Below are positions 35,642 to 50,021 of a stretch of 64,000 nucleotides of DNA, in pieces. Source of the DNA: Bryum argenteum. Lineage: Eukaryota; Streptophyta; Bryopsida; Bryales; Bryaceae. The position numbers and the translations under genes were made by a program. Within the stretch, counting starts at the first letter, position 1; each line of letters opens with the position of its first letter. The stretch is from the NCBI GenBank assembly GCA_037043015.1, contig CM073322.1:27432364-27496363 (forward strand). The letters are read 5' to 3'. The notes beneath the pieces are model-generated. The model worked only from the letters and a program-made list of their open reading frames with translations, did not search any database and was not told the DNA's origin.

Positions 35642-37235
35642 GTGCGTCGCAACCACAATAAAGACTACTATTATATCTTCAATATAAATTGTACACATTC
35701 AACAATGAAAAGATTTTAAAAGATTACAAATACTTCATACACTATCCACAAAAAAGTGTCACCATTCTTTGCTTTAATTTGAATATTCATTCTAGCATGC
35801 AAATTGGTACTATTCCGGCTCATTTCAAGCAATGACTTATCAATCTACAGCAACTGCTATGCAATATCTTTTTAAAAATTGCTCTACACAGAGATACATA
35901 TCATGCACCAAGAATGAGATTTAGTATTAAAGAACAAACTTGTAGGCTCATTCAAAACCCCCTCCAAATTGTAGTATGAAGTGAAAGAGAGAAAAATCAT
36001 GCATAATTAATGAGATATAGTATCCAAAGAACAAACTTGTAAGCTCATTATTAATTTTCATGCTAGAATGAACAGTCATTGAAGCAAAGAATGGTGATAC
36101 TTGTTTGTGGATAGTGTATGAAGTATTTGTAATTTTTTATAGTCTTTCTATTGATGATTGTGTATAATTGTATTTGAATTATAGAAGTCTTAATTGTGGT
36201 TGCAACGCACTTTGAGGTTTTGAAATCGGATCATTTTAAGTGCACAGGCAATATTCAAAGTTGAGAGGGACATTGGCCCCACTGTTGAATTCGTAAATCA
36301 TCTAAAGGGTATTGTACATCTCATAACCCTAATCTATTGGGTGATGAATTTGACATCCTCAAATGCATTCTTATGTATACTCGATCTAAAGTATGGACAC
36401 CTATTTTCGAGCATTTAAGCAATTCACTATACTTGGAGTAGTGGAATGAGTGGCTTCCTATTCTTCATTGATTAGAAAATAGAAAAGACAAAGTTATCCT
36501 ATTTTAGCAATATTTATAAGCACTTACGATAATGAATCCAAATTTAACAAGTGACGAATATAGGTAAAGCTATAATTGGACACCCTACTGTGTGTATGCA
36601 TGAGGTACATTAAGAGTGATTGTAGGGTGCTCAAAGTTTCATTAAAGCAAGAATCTGACATGCTCGCTTTTAGGGGATTGGTCGGTTTTAGGTGCTCACG
36701 CCTTAGCCTTGACTGCATGCTTGGGCCTATTTCTCGCAAGGTAGTTATGAAATTTTTTAGTACGAGATAAATGTGAGTTTTCTAACTCTTAGTTTTTAAA
36801 TTATAACATTTTTTTTTAACCAATCAATGTATTAATCAATTTATTGAGAAAAAATACACATCTAACCTAAATAGCAAAGCTTCTTGGCAAGATAGATTTA
36901 TGACATTTGAGTTATGACAATTTTGTTGCATTTTGAGCCAAAATGGATCACCAACATACATGAGTTCATTGATTGTTTCAAGAAATTTGAAAAATGGATA
37001 AATAAGTTCAAAAAATCTAAAAATCTTAGAGAGAGGTTAGAAACGATTATTGAGGTTTCGGATGAGAGAATCTTCACATAGATTTGATTTAAGGTAGAAT
37101 AACTTTTTTTGGGCATTCATCATACTTATGTGTGATTATTGTTTTCAATGGAAAAGACAAAGTCTAATATTTTGTGTTGTTTTCAAGAACTTATAGATAT
37201 TAAAGATAGAGGTAATGGGATGTGACTAGTATAGC
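35642..37235. other. AT-rich intergenic DNA with an imperfect inverted pair
   Basis: No gene is seen. Segments near 35735-35780 (CATACACTATCCACAAAAAA and following) and 36100-36135 (GTTTGTGGATAGTGTATGAA) are inverted copies, as are the flanking CATTCTTTGCTTTAAT and GAAGCAAAGAATGGTG. This suggests an old fold-back element of about 0.5 kb (about 35660-36200). Confidence 0.4.
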
Positions 37236-37535
37236 TTAACCCCTAAAACTCCTTGTGTGAATTTGGAGCTTGAAACATTAACCTCCAATTTTCTACCTCT
37301 ATGCACTCTTGGGAGTGTAAATCAATTTTCTTGCTTTCTTAAAACTTCCAAGCATAAGATTTTACAGTCTCGCTTATAGGTGGTTCTATCTTAACCCCTA
37401 AAGAACTAAGGCCTTGAAGTTAAACTTGAGAAAAGCTCTATGGGAGCCTTTGGTCTTTTAGGGTTTAAGGTATGCACACAACCTCTACACATGTAATGTC
37501 ATACTATCTCACACTTAACCCATAAAGCAGAAAGG
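37236..37535. mobile_element. Cluster of TTAA-family ends
   Basis: Left-type ends follow TTAA at 37236-37239 (CCCCTAAAACTCCTTG) and 37391-37394 (CCCCTAAAGAACTAAGG), with a third, less exact one near 37516 (TTAACCCATAAAG). A right-type CTTTTAGGGTTTAA lies at 37455-37468. The subterminal block TCTATGCACTCTTGGGAG is present. Nested or shuffled copies are likely; I cannot pair the ends with confidence. Confidence 0.5.
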
Positions 37536-39317
37536 CCACAAAATTGCCCTCTCCCAATGCACGGTGCAAATTTTTAGAATTACTTTTGAGAACGTAACCA
37601 TATGAGCTAAAAATTGACTCGTACATGCACATTCATACCAAGTCTTGGATTCAAAATCCTTACCATTTGTGAGAGCATAATGTTTAAAGTAGAAAGGAAG
37701 GTTATTTTTTCTTGTTGAAGAATAGAAAAGTAGAGATTTGTAAACCAAAATAACCATTTCAAGAGATTAGGAGTTATGGCTCTCTAAGAGGATTTTCTTT
37801 GGTGAGTTATGTACATGTATACATACTTTTTACACTAATAGGACATATAAAGCCTAGGTAAAAATAAAAAAATAAAATAAAAAAACAAACTCCAATCATG
37901 ACATGAAAGTATCTCAAATTCGATCACAAACGCAAAGTGTTGACAAGAATTGATCGGTTGGGAAAATGAAACGTTTGAAAAATTTGAAAAAATCTTTTTC
38001 ACTTATGAGATTATAATGATCAAAGTGGGGTAAACACATACTCCAAAAAACCCTCAAAGACTAGTTTATATTTTATGAGAATTTAGGAATTAATAGGTGA
38101 TGTTTACTTTTTCTCTTAAATTTACCAACAACTTTTTGGATGACATTTTAGATGAAAGTTTTTTTGATTGGAAGCAGTTTGGTATCAATTTTCCAATGGT
38201 GTATCTATATAGACAAAACCAATATAATACATGGTTCTTGGAAATTTTGGAACTAAACTTCCTTCAAATTCCAATTCAACAACTTTTTCTGAAAAGAAAC
38301 ATTGAATAAAGAACATATAGTTATCCAAAATGACTAAATTCAACATTGGGAATGTTAAAGGGTTAGATATTGCCACACCACCAAAAAAAATCATAATTTA
38401 TTTCAAACAAAATAATCACAAGATTTACATTTTTATAGAGATAACTTATGACTAACTTGTCTTGTAACAACAATTAAACAACGAAAAAAGTTGTAATCTA
38501 CACCACTATTACACACATATATTTCTATTAGAGTTACTAGTAACCTCTTCAAATGATGAATTTTTAAAATAATGGTGCAGAAAGACAATTTGAGTTATTG
38601 GGGCTCATGGAGAACGTGAGAGACTCCACCTTGAAGAGAAAAAGAGGGAGATGATTTGCATCGGTTCAAGCATAATCAATGCCCTTTGACCTTGAAGGGA
38701 CCTTGCCCCTGTTTTGTGTTTGTGAGACAATGCCCTAAAATTTTATTTCTTCTATGATTCGAGCTCAATCAAACTTATCGTTTGAATAAATTGGAATTAT
38801 GATACTTATGTACTTGCACTTGGCTTTGACAATTTTTTAATCATGATGATAGGAAGTTACAACCAAGCTCTAGCAAGCAGATAGTTAATGACATACTATT
38901 CAACATTGTGTTTCTTATGTATTAGGTTTATAGGAGTTTTCTTGTTTTGAGGTGTATTTTTTTGCAATATTTCTAAGTTGTGAAGCGAAATATATCAAGA
39001 ATCATTTGAAGGCAACTTACAAAAAGAATGTGGCCTTGCTTCCAATTATCAAGGCCTGCGATATGTGGAGGTTGTTGTGTTTTGGTGGTATCTCAAAGCT
39101 CTATGGAAGAAGTGAAAGTTTTCACAAAATTCAAATCTCAAAAGAGAGGAAATATGCTCGATTACTTTATAGTGTAGATTTGAGATTTCATACTTCGAGA
39201 TAATGAGATGAAACATCAAAATGATATATTTAGAATGGAATTTATGTGTTCAATCAAAATTTAAAGTATAGACATTTTTACACAAGTTAGCTAAATTGTA
39301 AGGAAGGCTACACAATA
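37536..39317. other. AT-rich intergenic DNA upstream of TOM40
   Basis: No gene or clear repeat is seen. The last few hundred bases presumably include the TOM40 promoter. No telo-box was noticed. Confidence 0.4.
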
Positions 39318-42300
39318 ATGGGGGCTGCTCTAAGCTATTGCACACCTTCACAAAGTCTTGAGGGATTAGTTTGCGATGGAAAAAGTACTGGCTATACCCC
39401 ATTGCCATGTCCCGTGAAGTATGAAGACATTACTCGTGAAGCATATAGTAAGTCCTCTTGACACAAACACAAAACAATAATCCAAATATTACTTGGTAGA
39501 CATACCATAATTGAGAAGTATATCATATACAAATTATTGTCTTTATTTTTGACACTTGAGCTAAAATTGAAGCAAATCATCTCATAATAACTCATTTTTG
39601 ACGATAACAGTGTCATTAAAGCCGGAGTATTTTGAGGGCTTACGCTTTGATGTGAGTAAAGCATTGAACAAGAAGTTCGCATTAAGTAACAGGTATAGTT
39701 GTGACATCTATAAAGATTTCTTCAACCCACCCTATTTTGAGATTACTTCTAAATTTTCCACAAATAATAGTCACCTCACACTACTAATGTTCAATCTCTT
39801 GTGTACAATTCTAATGTTGTATCGTGTTTTACTAACAAATTTACCAAAATTGGTGTGTAGTTTGTTCATGGGCTCAATAGACATGCCTGGTGGAGTTACC
39901 GATCATGTTGTTAAACAAGCATCTGCTCATTTTGAGCTTGGTGCTAATCTTATTGATGAAAAGGTACATTATTTTGTTTCCAAGATATAAGTAGAGATCT
40001 TTTTAAATCATGGCAAAAAAATTAAGAAATTTTATTAAGATCTTGAAATCTACTATAAGTCTATAACTATGTTGTATACAAAATCATAATCTTGAAAGGT
40101 CCAACTTACAGGGTAAGATGGATATAGTCTTGATGATGGGGCGTATTCTATCAGAAGGGCGTTTGTCGGCTCGAGTGAAATATGATGTCAATAGTCGATT
40201 TTCAATCAAAGCAAATGCTCAGGTATTAAAACGTACGTGTATATCATTTATTGGTAAAAATAGTGCTAATAAACTATCGAAGGCAAAGAAATTCTAAGTG
40301 TTGTGTGAATCATGTTCAATAACAAGGTTTGACAAAAGAGATGAGTTTTTTACACACCTTACCATGGAGCTGTTCATATGGAATTTTGACAATGTTTATA
40401 TATGCTTCATGCACTCATCAAGCATTCAAGATATATGGTGTTCATTTCTTTGTTTGTAAGATGTTACTTTTGTTCTACAAATAGTACTTCATTTATAGTT
40501 TCAAAGTAATACTTATTTTACTCCGGTGTAAAATAGGACTAAGCATGAAGTTTCATCATCTTTTTTTATGTTTTTCATTGCAATTCTTATGTATTCTATC
40601 AGAATTTTACTTGGAATATACATTTTAAATGTGCTCTAATAATTCCATAACGCAATTCTCCCTTACATTTGTAATTTATCCAAAACATTGCAGCTTACAA
40701 ACGAGCCCCATTTCACTGTAGGCATGTTCAACTTTGACTATAAGGTTTTGACCCTATCTCAATGATTTACATACTATATGCTTTAAATGTGTTATTTCGA
40801 CAATCAATAAATAATAAAAGTGCAAATTTAAGTTGTATACTACTAAGTAATAAGTTATTAGTAACATAGTGTATCTAACTACATTTGGTACAAAAAAAAC
40901 TCAAATTCCTAAATAGTATCGTTGCATTTATTATTTATCAATGTCTAAATGAATGTTTTTCTATTCTAGGGAAACGACTACCAAGCCCAATTGACAATGG
41001 GAAATAATGCTTACTATGGTGTAAACTATATGCAGGTAAAATCTTTGAAATATTTACAAAGTAGCAAATTAGTAATGTTAAATATTTGGTTACCAAATTC
41101 TAAACATTTGATGCTAATACTTTCTTGTATACAATGTTTTATACATGTGGTATGACAAAAGGTATTGTTGCAATATCAGAACTAACTTCATATGTTACAA
41201 AATATTAGTTCTTTGTGGTTTAAGTTTCTAAGAGCTTGACTATTATTATTTGATGGTAGAGCAGAGTGTGACAAATACATTGTCATTTGGAGGAGAAGGG
41301 ATTTGGCTTGGACACGAGCGAAAATCAGGCATGAGCCTTGCAGGGCGCTATAAAACCGATACTGTGGTAAGACAAATATCTACTATGCACACAAATAGCT
41401 CTATCTTCCTTTTTTCCTCAAATAGCTTCATCATATTCCTATTATGTTTTTTTGAAGTCTTACCTATTGTATTCTAAGTTTATATATGAGTTTAAGTGAA
41501 ATCTATCAAATATATCACTACATCTTTTCCCCAATAAATTGTTTTTTATTCGTCATTGTCTACAATGCCTTCTAACCTCACAAGCATAGCTAGAACTTAG
41601 AACTATGACTCAATAATCTCCTCTCACATAATCATTATGGAATGCAGGTAGCTACAGGACTCATGAAATCTGAGGGTCTTATAAAATGCACTTATATTCA
41701 AAAATTGTCTCCCAAGGTTATAATAAAAATAATCTTGACCTTTTGAATTTCATAAAGTTATAAGAATATTGTTTTGAATTATATATCATAATGACATACA
41801 TGGACAAAAGAGCGGGATTACTAGATACATTGGTCTTTGAACTTTCATTTGCAAGCATGCAAATAAACATCTTAGAAAATCATCTTCACAATTGTTGTAC
41901 ATACAAGTTCTTATGAGATACTAGTTACTCACTTAAAATTTCACTTTACAACTTCAAAAGCTCACATAGTTTATCATTTCAGGTATCGGTCGCTTCAGAT
42001 TTTATTTACAATTGGGATAGTAGGGAAGCAATCACGAGTATTGCTTACGACTATCTCATTGGTCAACAAGTGAGATTTGAATACAATTTTAGGATTTGGC
42101 TTGTAAAGATCTTATTATTATCATCAACATTCATGAAGCATATTCCTTAATTTGACATTCAACCATGGTAGAGTGTGTAAAAACTGATATACATGTGTTT
42201 ATGATATACATTTAGAAAATTGGTTTTTAACAAATACAACTTTAAGAAATCACTTTCAAAATGTTTGCTTTTGTATATAATTTTGCCGTGTTGATTATAC

Positions 42301-42794
42301 ATGTTAGTTTTTTATATTGATTTAAGTCTTAAAAGCATTTTGTTATCTAGATCTAATTGGTACCATGTCTGAACATTAAATTGACAACACCGCACTTATA
42401 ATTTTCTTTTTCTTTACAGTGTCGACTGAGGGGCAAGGTAAATACCAATGTATGCACGGCAGCATACTTGGAGGAAAGATTTTCAGGTGGCCTTACGATT
42501 TTGCTCTCTTCAGAGGTTAGTTGATAACCATTGATTAAAGATATTCATCTAGACTTCAATTTTAGTACAAAGATACTCTGTTGATTTATCATCAACTTAT
42601 GATATCATTACATCTTGAAACTCCCTTGTATACCAATTGATATATGTATTCCAATAAAGTCTTTTCCACTGAAACTATACTCGCTAATAACCCCATAAAA
42701 TTTCTACTAACATAAGTACCACACATGATGATTGCAGCTTGATCATAGAAGGAAGGATTACAAATTTGGGTTTGGTTTGACTATAGGAGATTGA
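39318..42794 (+). CDS. TOM40: Mitochondrial import receptor TOM40
   Basis: Eleven exons join in frame to 317 residues: 39318-39447, 39611-39692, 39861-39963, 40112-40222, 40694-40744, 40970-41035, 41265-41366, 41648-41716, 41983-42069, 42420-42515 and 42738-42794. All introns are GT-AG. The product matches the eukaryotic porin Tom40: an early PCPVKYEDITREA segment, SLKPEYFEGLRFDVSKALN, HFELGANLIDEK, ILSEGRLSARVKYDVN, SFGGEGIWLGHERKSGMSLA and a C-terminal strand ending KFGFGLTIGD. It forms the 19-strand beta-barrel pore of the TOM complex in the mitochondrial outer membrane, through which precursor proteins enter. Length is usual for plants. The final strand is intact, so the copy is probably functional. 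Confidence 0.95.
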
Positions 42795-45362
42795 TCAATC
42801 TTTATGATGGCATGACATCTGATCTGTAAGCTTGAAGATGGTTTTACTACAACTTAATCTTACATATTGACGGCAAAATCATGGCTATGATTTCTTATCA
42901 TGCTTCATCACTTAATCATCAAGTAAAGTGATCATTAAGCTCACTTAATGAAGGTTAAAGAATACATGTCAATTTTTGGTCGAGGTTACTGAAGGAATAT
43001 GTAAGTGAAGGTTTCTATATTGAAGTGGTTGTAATGTATATTACAACATAAGTCTTCCATGGCTTCAATACCTTCAAAACTATTTAATACAAGCTTAGTC
43101 TTGGGGTTTGTTATTGTTCTTATCACACACGCAAATGACATCTTACTAATTACATATGTGGTACGGTTATTCATTCCAAGCAATGATATTGGCATAATGT
43201 TCCTGTACGAAGTTCACTTAGTTGATCACCCACCTTTCACTAATTATAGAAGTGGTCTTAAGATGACCTTAGATCTATTATTGGTGAAAATAGAATTGTT
43301 GTAAGGAACATTGCAGAAGGTGATAATTTTAAGCTATACCGTTTGTTCAAGTATCACACTCTAATTTTTCTATTCATCATAAAACCATTAGTCACTTTAT
43401 CTTTTTTTTATTTATTGATCACACTATGAAAGTCTTTTGATTTGAAATTGGCTTTTCGAAATACCTGCCTAGTTTTGGCATTGTAATATGCTAACAAATC
43501 CTTTAGTGCTTAGTTGTAGTCGCTCACCTATACATGAATTCCTATATCACATCTTCATCACAGAAGTTTTGATTGATGACATTTTTTATGTTTTCTTTGT
43601 GAGATATTACTTTTGCGATGTAACAAATTTTGTAGTTAGAAAGTTGTTATGATGTATTCGCTATCAAATTTATGTGTTATTTTATCAACCTAAGATGGAG
43701 TAACAATCTCAACATTGGTGTTATGATCTCCGGGCATAAACTTCCAAGGATGGGTCAAATCAGCATTCTATTCATGGAGTCCTCAATATGGTCTTGGAGT
43801 GCTTCCTTTTATGTTGTAATTGTGATGGTTTTAGCAAATAAATTTCTTTCCTCTTTCATGAGGTATAAGTCTATCATACCCTCATAAAAGCCAAATTTTC
43901 TTTTCTAAATGTCAATGTACTCGTATCAAGAAACATAAAAATAGCACTTAGTGGAACTTTTTGTACATATTTTTATGAAACTTCTTAGCAATTTGACTTA
44001 GTAGTATGATTCGAAATTTTGTTAGAATGACAATGTTCCAAGCGCCATTATGGCACACCAAAGCTTGTAATTGTATACCTACATGATGGTGAACTTCATA
44101 AAATCACTCAATTAATGAGATTATTCTACAACATCCCTCTGCTCTAAAATATTACCTCTAAATTCCATAATATCATCATGTTTCAAGTCAACCAAGTTGA
44201 ATGTTTTGGAGATCTATTTTTACCCAATATTGCCATTTTGACATAACCTTTTATTATTGGAAGGTGATTTCCTTTTGAAATTGAAATTGCAAGCTTACGT
44301 TGCAGCCAACCTTTTGGTTCCACCTACTTCGTCTTTATTAAGGAGAATGATGGTATTTTCATCTTCTATATTGGACCACAAGTTCTATAAAGTTGTACAT
44401 GTGTAATGGGATAAATATTCTAGAAATATTTTAGAATTATAAAGACATTATCATTCTTAGTTTCTAGAACATGATAAAGATAAGGAATGAAATGAATGAA
44501 GTTGAAAAAATAAGCTTTTGATATAATATAACAAATGGTCCAAGAAGTCATAACATTCTCGTACATCACGAGTTGTATTTATAATATGTATTAAAATAAT
44601 TTGACTAGATTGACATTGTTATTTATATGGGTTTTTAACCTCACATTTAAGTTTTTAAAAAAAATCTATATTTTGACTATATTTTGAATTTTTTTGTAAA
44701 ATTACAATTTTGATTTCAAAACAAGCGTGAAGTTGTCTCTAGCACATATGGAGACATTCAAGCAATAAATCGTATTAAGAACATTAATACTATGTAATAT
44801 CAATAATATCACTCATCATTTGAAGTCAGAAAAAGACTTGGTCCACAAGTTAAAGCCACTTGCTTTAAAATTAGGGAAAATTACAAAAGTGGCCCTCAAT
44901 GATTGCATATTTACTAAAATGGCCCTCACCTTTCTAAAATTACCAAAATGGCCCTCATTCTTCATGAAGCTCATTCAATATTTTCTCTTCGCACCTACAT
45001 CTTCAAGAATTTATATTTACATTTGCAAGCACGACATCAAGATAAGCATCTTCTAATTCAATATTGTTGCTTTGTAATAGATCCTTTAAAATGTGCTATC
45101 CACGCACTACATCAAAATCACCTCTCTTAAGAGTGGCTAAGCACATGTGTCACTCTCTCAAGAGTGACTAAGCACATGTTTTGTAGATGTTTTCTTTCCA
45201 ACTCTTCAATGCTTACGTTACACAAACGAACTCCCATTTTTTCCAAGCAATCCAATCTTCAGATCTCTTATCTTGATGTCAGTGCTTGCGAATGCGAATG
45301 TGGGTTTTTGAAGATTTGGTGAGTTCGGCACATGTGTGTGAAATGCCTACGACCGTACAACA
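42795..45362. other. AT-rich intergenic DNA downstream of TOM40
   Basis: No gene is supported. At 44885-44960 a word AAAATGGCCCTCA occurs three times in imperfect tandem. At about 45127-45180 AAGAGTG(G/A)CTAAGCACATGT is repeated twice. Confidence 0.4.
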
Positions 45363-46473
45363 TTAAAGACAAAGTTTCAGATTATCCCCCGAATCAACTG
45401 ATTGGGAGGTCTCGTAGAGATCTGAATTAAAACAGCTCCTATTGAAACCCCCCTCAATAATGTCAATGACGTATTCATCGTTGTCAGATGCATTTGTCTC
45501 ATGACGGTACTCCGTGACATTCGTCCAAGCACAAAACTTTGACTGCGGTGTGTCTTGAACATCACGAAGAATGTCTTCAGGTTGCTTCCGGAACCATTTT
45601 TTCTTATTCACAACTACAACGTCAATGGTACTACCGTTTGTGGTACCATTTGGAAGTCTTCTGCTAGTTTGGAAGATTTCTCCAAACATTCAGACGTAGC
45701 AAATGTTTTGCAATCAATTGACGTTGTAGTGCCTTTCTAGGGTTTGAATTTACAAGGGGGTTTTCGAGTGCAACTCACTTTTGCTTGGCAGGAGATGCCT
45801 TCGTTGGGCTTCCCGAAGTTGCAGCAGTGACCTTACGGACTGTCAGTTTCTTTTGAAACGTAGGGAGGAGGTCCGCTCTTATCGTTTTAACAGCGCCGGA
45901 GTAGTCTTTTGGCTCTTACTTGCAATGCCTCCTGCACGAGCAATTTGACAGTGTAACAGAGTGTAACACAGTATTTAGAGAGGATAATCGGTGTGACAGT
46001 TTTCGCAGTAAGTGCAGAGAGTGTTGTGAGAGTGCAATAAGTGGTGTGACAATGAGTGAGAGCTCGTCACAAAAGTCTCACCTAGAAAATCTCAACAGTG
46101 TGAGCGCACCCTCCCTTACATCCTCACGGCGCTTGTGATCTTCTTTGGTTTCACGGTAAACACATTGCTATCCCTCACTCTCGCTCTGAATTTTCGTGAT
46201 GAAGTCTTGTATCCTAGTAGCAAGCACATAACATTGCTGAATCTCGTAATCCTTACCATGTTTTTCTCAATGTGCTTTGAAATCGAGCTGCCACTCTATG
46301 TTACGCATCTCAAATGGTTCCACGAGCAAATGTTGGACCAATCCTTCTATGTCTACTAAAATCTGAGCCTTGACATTGTCTAACTTGCCACCTCCACGGC
46401 ACTCAACGGATTCCACATGTCGAGCAAATCCGGGAATATAGGCGGCCATGTTTATTGAATCACCTAATAACAA
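45363..46473 (-). pseudogene. Unidentified minus-strand coding remnants
   Basis: Two open frames lie in the same direction. One (46473-46267, starting MLLGDSINMAAYIPG) stops after 68 codons. The other (45689-45363, 108 codons, containing KKKWFRKQPEDILRDVQD) is acidic towards its end. Sequence between them has coding-like patches (ADLLPTFQKKLTVRKV near 45880) interrupted by stops. Splicing or decay could explain the breaks. I recognise no family. Confidence 0.3.
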
Positions 46474-48105
46474 GAGTCTCTAATGCAACACATATCATTA
46501 AATGGCGCGGTTAGCAACTGTCAAGGAACAAATAAAATAGTATTGGACCACAAGGACTGGTACCGATCTCTAAACAAACCTAGAATGCATTTGTGAATAA
46601 GATTGAGATGAGTATTGCGGCGTTTTTATGTGTCAATAAGTGCATGTTTCTCGAGATATGAGGGGGGCGAACGTCAAAGACTCCTTGCGTCCCCTCATTG
46701 ATTTGTTAGCAAATGGGATGTGGACCTTCGAAAGTAGGAGGAAGTGGTGATTCAACAAAGAAGACTATGGCGAGGAAGGCAGCGCCACGCCGTTTTATAA
46801 CACCAAATGGAGATGGCAAGGGTGGGGATGGGGTGGCCTACGATAAATGTGCCACTGTCGCCATGTAGAGGCTGTGATAGACGCTGGAGCTATGGTAGTC
46901 ATGAACGGATTCTCCAGGAGAGTAAATTGGGGCAAGGTAATTCGAGCTACGCGGACGTGCGCAACCACACGACTCTGATAGCGAGGTTCCACTACAAGGG
47001 ATTTAGCCATCTCTTGTTCTATCTTGTGACCACATTGTCATTGAACTTAGCACCTTTCAAGCTCACACCTTTTTGCATTGGGATTAGTCCTATATTCTAG
47101 TGGTCATTTGCTATATTCGTCCCTCCCATTCATGCTCTGCAAATGGAAAGATTTTGGCACATATCTTTGCCATAGTAGAACAAGAATAGGAGGTTATATA
47201 TGGAGAAAACCCTGATTGGGACATTCTCTTACAAAAAGAAGTCATTTCTATATTTCGGGCTGAGTTATAGGTTCTAATATTCTAATCTCTTTCCAGAAAC
47301 CATGAAGACTAGAAACTTCCAACATAGTTTACAAGAACCTTTGCAAGATCCTTCTAACACATGACCTTAAAGGAGAAGCTCTACAGTCACCTCCAAGGAA
47401 CATATCTGAAATTTTTGAACAAATTTGACCATATCTGAAATTCTTGAACAAATATTTTTTGAGTTCAATTCTAGAAAACCCAATTAAAAGATTTAGTTTA
47501 TAACTATCTAATTAGTCTCTCTACGGCACAGATCTTGAGCATAGTTTATAGAGAAACAGCATATACTTTTGTCGATTGTGGTCGACTTCCATTTTAAGGG
47601 AAGTAGAGGGCCCCACAATAGGACAAATTGTGGATAGGCCCAAACATGCTAATATTCCACACCTTGAAACCTCCACATTAGGAGCACCAAAACCAAACAT
47701 TCCATCACACAAAAATTCCAAAATCTCAACACATATGAACTTTTCTACACTATCACCATTGATTGTAACACAATATCAAGTAGTTTAATATGAATTTCCT
47801 ATACGAAGCTCTACAATAACAATAAACAATTTCACAATTCATAAATGATCACAAAACAACAAAACTACAAAACAGAGACAATTGCAACGTACAACTGTAT
47901 CCGTTCAAAGTGTTCTCCATCAATCTGGCCTCGCTGAATGAACGTCAGAATTGATACTGGAAATTCAATAATTGACAGCAAACAAACGCACCTTTTAGTA
48001 TCTCAAATTCCAATGAAGTGACGATTGTTTTCGGTGAAAAGATGAACCTTCTACTCTACAAAAGCTGTAAACCAAGTGTTCAATGTGAAGTACATCCCCT
48101 TGCTG
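46474..48105. other. Intergenic DNA downstream of eIF3k
   Basis: No supported gene is present. Overlapping opposite frames at 46795-47100 have no domain. The part nearest 48105 would hold the eIF3k 3' UTR. Confidence 0.35.
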
Positions 48106-50021
48106 TTATACCAACGAAGGGAGGATCTTTGCAACATGTTCCAAAGGAATGCTGTCGGCAGCGTTCCGTCTCAATATTGGTTGATTGTCCTCATTCAATG
48201 GCAATACCACCAACTGCAATTAAAGATATCAGGTTAGGAAATGATGACAAAGTACTAAATATCCAATCGATGTCCTAAACTCAGTAAACAAGGCTCTATC
48301 ACTTTCAAGGTCGAGAGCGAGTAATGATATCATCAGCAGAAAAAGTAACATTAAAGACAAGATGGCTTGTATCGAATCCTTCATATGTGAGGTAATGTCT
48401 CAAGTGCGTACAGAAGGTTATAACAATATGATGGAAAGCACGTGAGTGTCTCAGGTACACTACCTTTCCACCGTTTTCAAGAGTCCAACCGTTGTTGTTT
48501 ACTTGATGCTCCAAAAACTTATCCAACGACAATCCTTCCACATTGATCGCCTGCACAGTTCATAGCAATTTTGTGAGAACGAGAATCTACAACGAAGGTT
48601 TTGATTTCCCTGCATTCGATGCAACAAAGTTCGACACGTACCTCTGCCAGAATTGCTCGAGGCAGACGCTGATAAGTGATTGAAAGCACATGGATAGCGT
48701 ATCCCTGTATAGCTTGCTCAAATCCTGTACAAAATCACGAAAAAGAACAAGCTAAATGGCAGATCTCATGCTCCATAATTTTTCAAAAATTATGATCAGC
48801 CACATGTGGTACACTGAGAAATCTAGACCGAGCTTTCTGTATCAATAAGTAAGGTGTTAAACCAAAGCAGAAACCATTGTAACTTACCAGGAATGGCCCC
48901 AAGAATATCCCTATTTCTGTTTGCCTCATCCCAAAACTCCCGGAATCGAGAAGTCTGCGTGAATAGATCACAAACGCGCCATTAGATCGTGATGATCTTT
49001 TGAGCACTATCAGCAAATCTTTATGAAAGTAGAACTAGACGTACGATTGAAAGATAGCACACCAACCCTAACACAACATTCGTACCTCTAGAAAGTGTGC
49101 TAGAGTAGCAAGAGTTAAAAAGGTTTCCTCCATTTGCTGAGAATCTTCGGTCAAGAAATACCAATAGAGAACGAGCGCTAGAACGACAAAAGGTAATCTG
49201 ATCACCAAAAACTAATGCCAATCGGTACTGCTTCTAAATCAAGAACGATTTTAATTCATGTAGAAAGGATACGAGTCTCTCTGGAATCAAGAACATGCAG
49301 AGGTTGAAGTCTGTGGCAGGTAGTGCCATCAATGCCTGCATAGATGATACATCAATGTCAGATACAAGCTGCGAGAAATGACCAATTCCTAAACTCCCAC
49401 CCTCTCAGAAAATAACTAGCTGCTCCAGCACCTCTGCAGAAGGAATGAATACATGTTACTCACCTTCGCAAGAACCTTGATGATGATGTGAACATTCATA
49501 CGAGCTGGTTGAAACTGCAAAATTCTCCGTACAGATTCAATCACAATGGCTAAACTGAATTCAGCAGTCCAAACAGTGTACAAATTCATCGTAAAAGGCA
49601 CTGATTGTCTAAGATTTCTACCTTAGTCAACTTTCACAAAAAGAAGCTTGCGATGATTATCAAAAGACTAGTGAATCGTCTAAGGAACTCATCTTCTAGA
49701 ATTGCTATCCAACTAAACAATGAATGGGCCCGAGAAAGACCTGGTAGAGGCGAAGAAGGCACAGGTTGCAATCCAGACTATAGGATTGCGTCGCAACCTG
49801 CAATCAGGCAAGAAGGTTAAGAAAGTTGCTGAAAATTAGGGTTAAGAATGTGGGGTCCGAGCCATGAAGCTAGAAGGGAGAGAGAGCGAGAGAGGAAAGA
49901 GGGGAGATACCTGTTCTTCGACATAGCTCTCCAAGTCCGGGAGAATGTCGGGATTGTAAGGGTTGAGAGCAACCAGCTGCTCGATGGTGAAAATCTGCGG
50001 TGGGGACGGAGCTCCTGGCAT
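48106..50021 (-). CDS. eIF3k: Translation initiation factor 3 subunit k (eIF3k)
   Basis: Nine minus-strand exons join in frame to 225 residues, the usual plant length: 50021-49911, 49797-49741, 49514-49464, 49335-49273, 49136-49086, 48954-48888, 48724-48642, 48550-48464 and 48213-48106. The protein begins MPGAPSPPQIFTIEQLVALN and continues through YSLDCNLCLLRLYQ, ALPATDFNLCMFLIPE, FREFWDEANRNRDIL and AINVEGLSLDKFLEHQV. It ends with the conserved IPLEHVAKILPSLV. The first part is the HAM (HEAT-like) region and the second the winged-helix (PCI-type) region. eIF3k is a non-core subunit of the eIF3 complex that binds the 40S ribosome. A telo-box and a GGGGAA repeat lie upstream, as often seen for translation genes. 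Confidence 0.95.
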
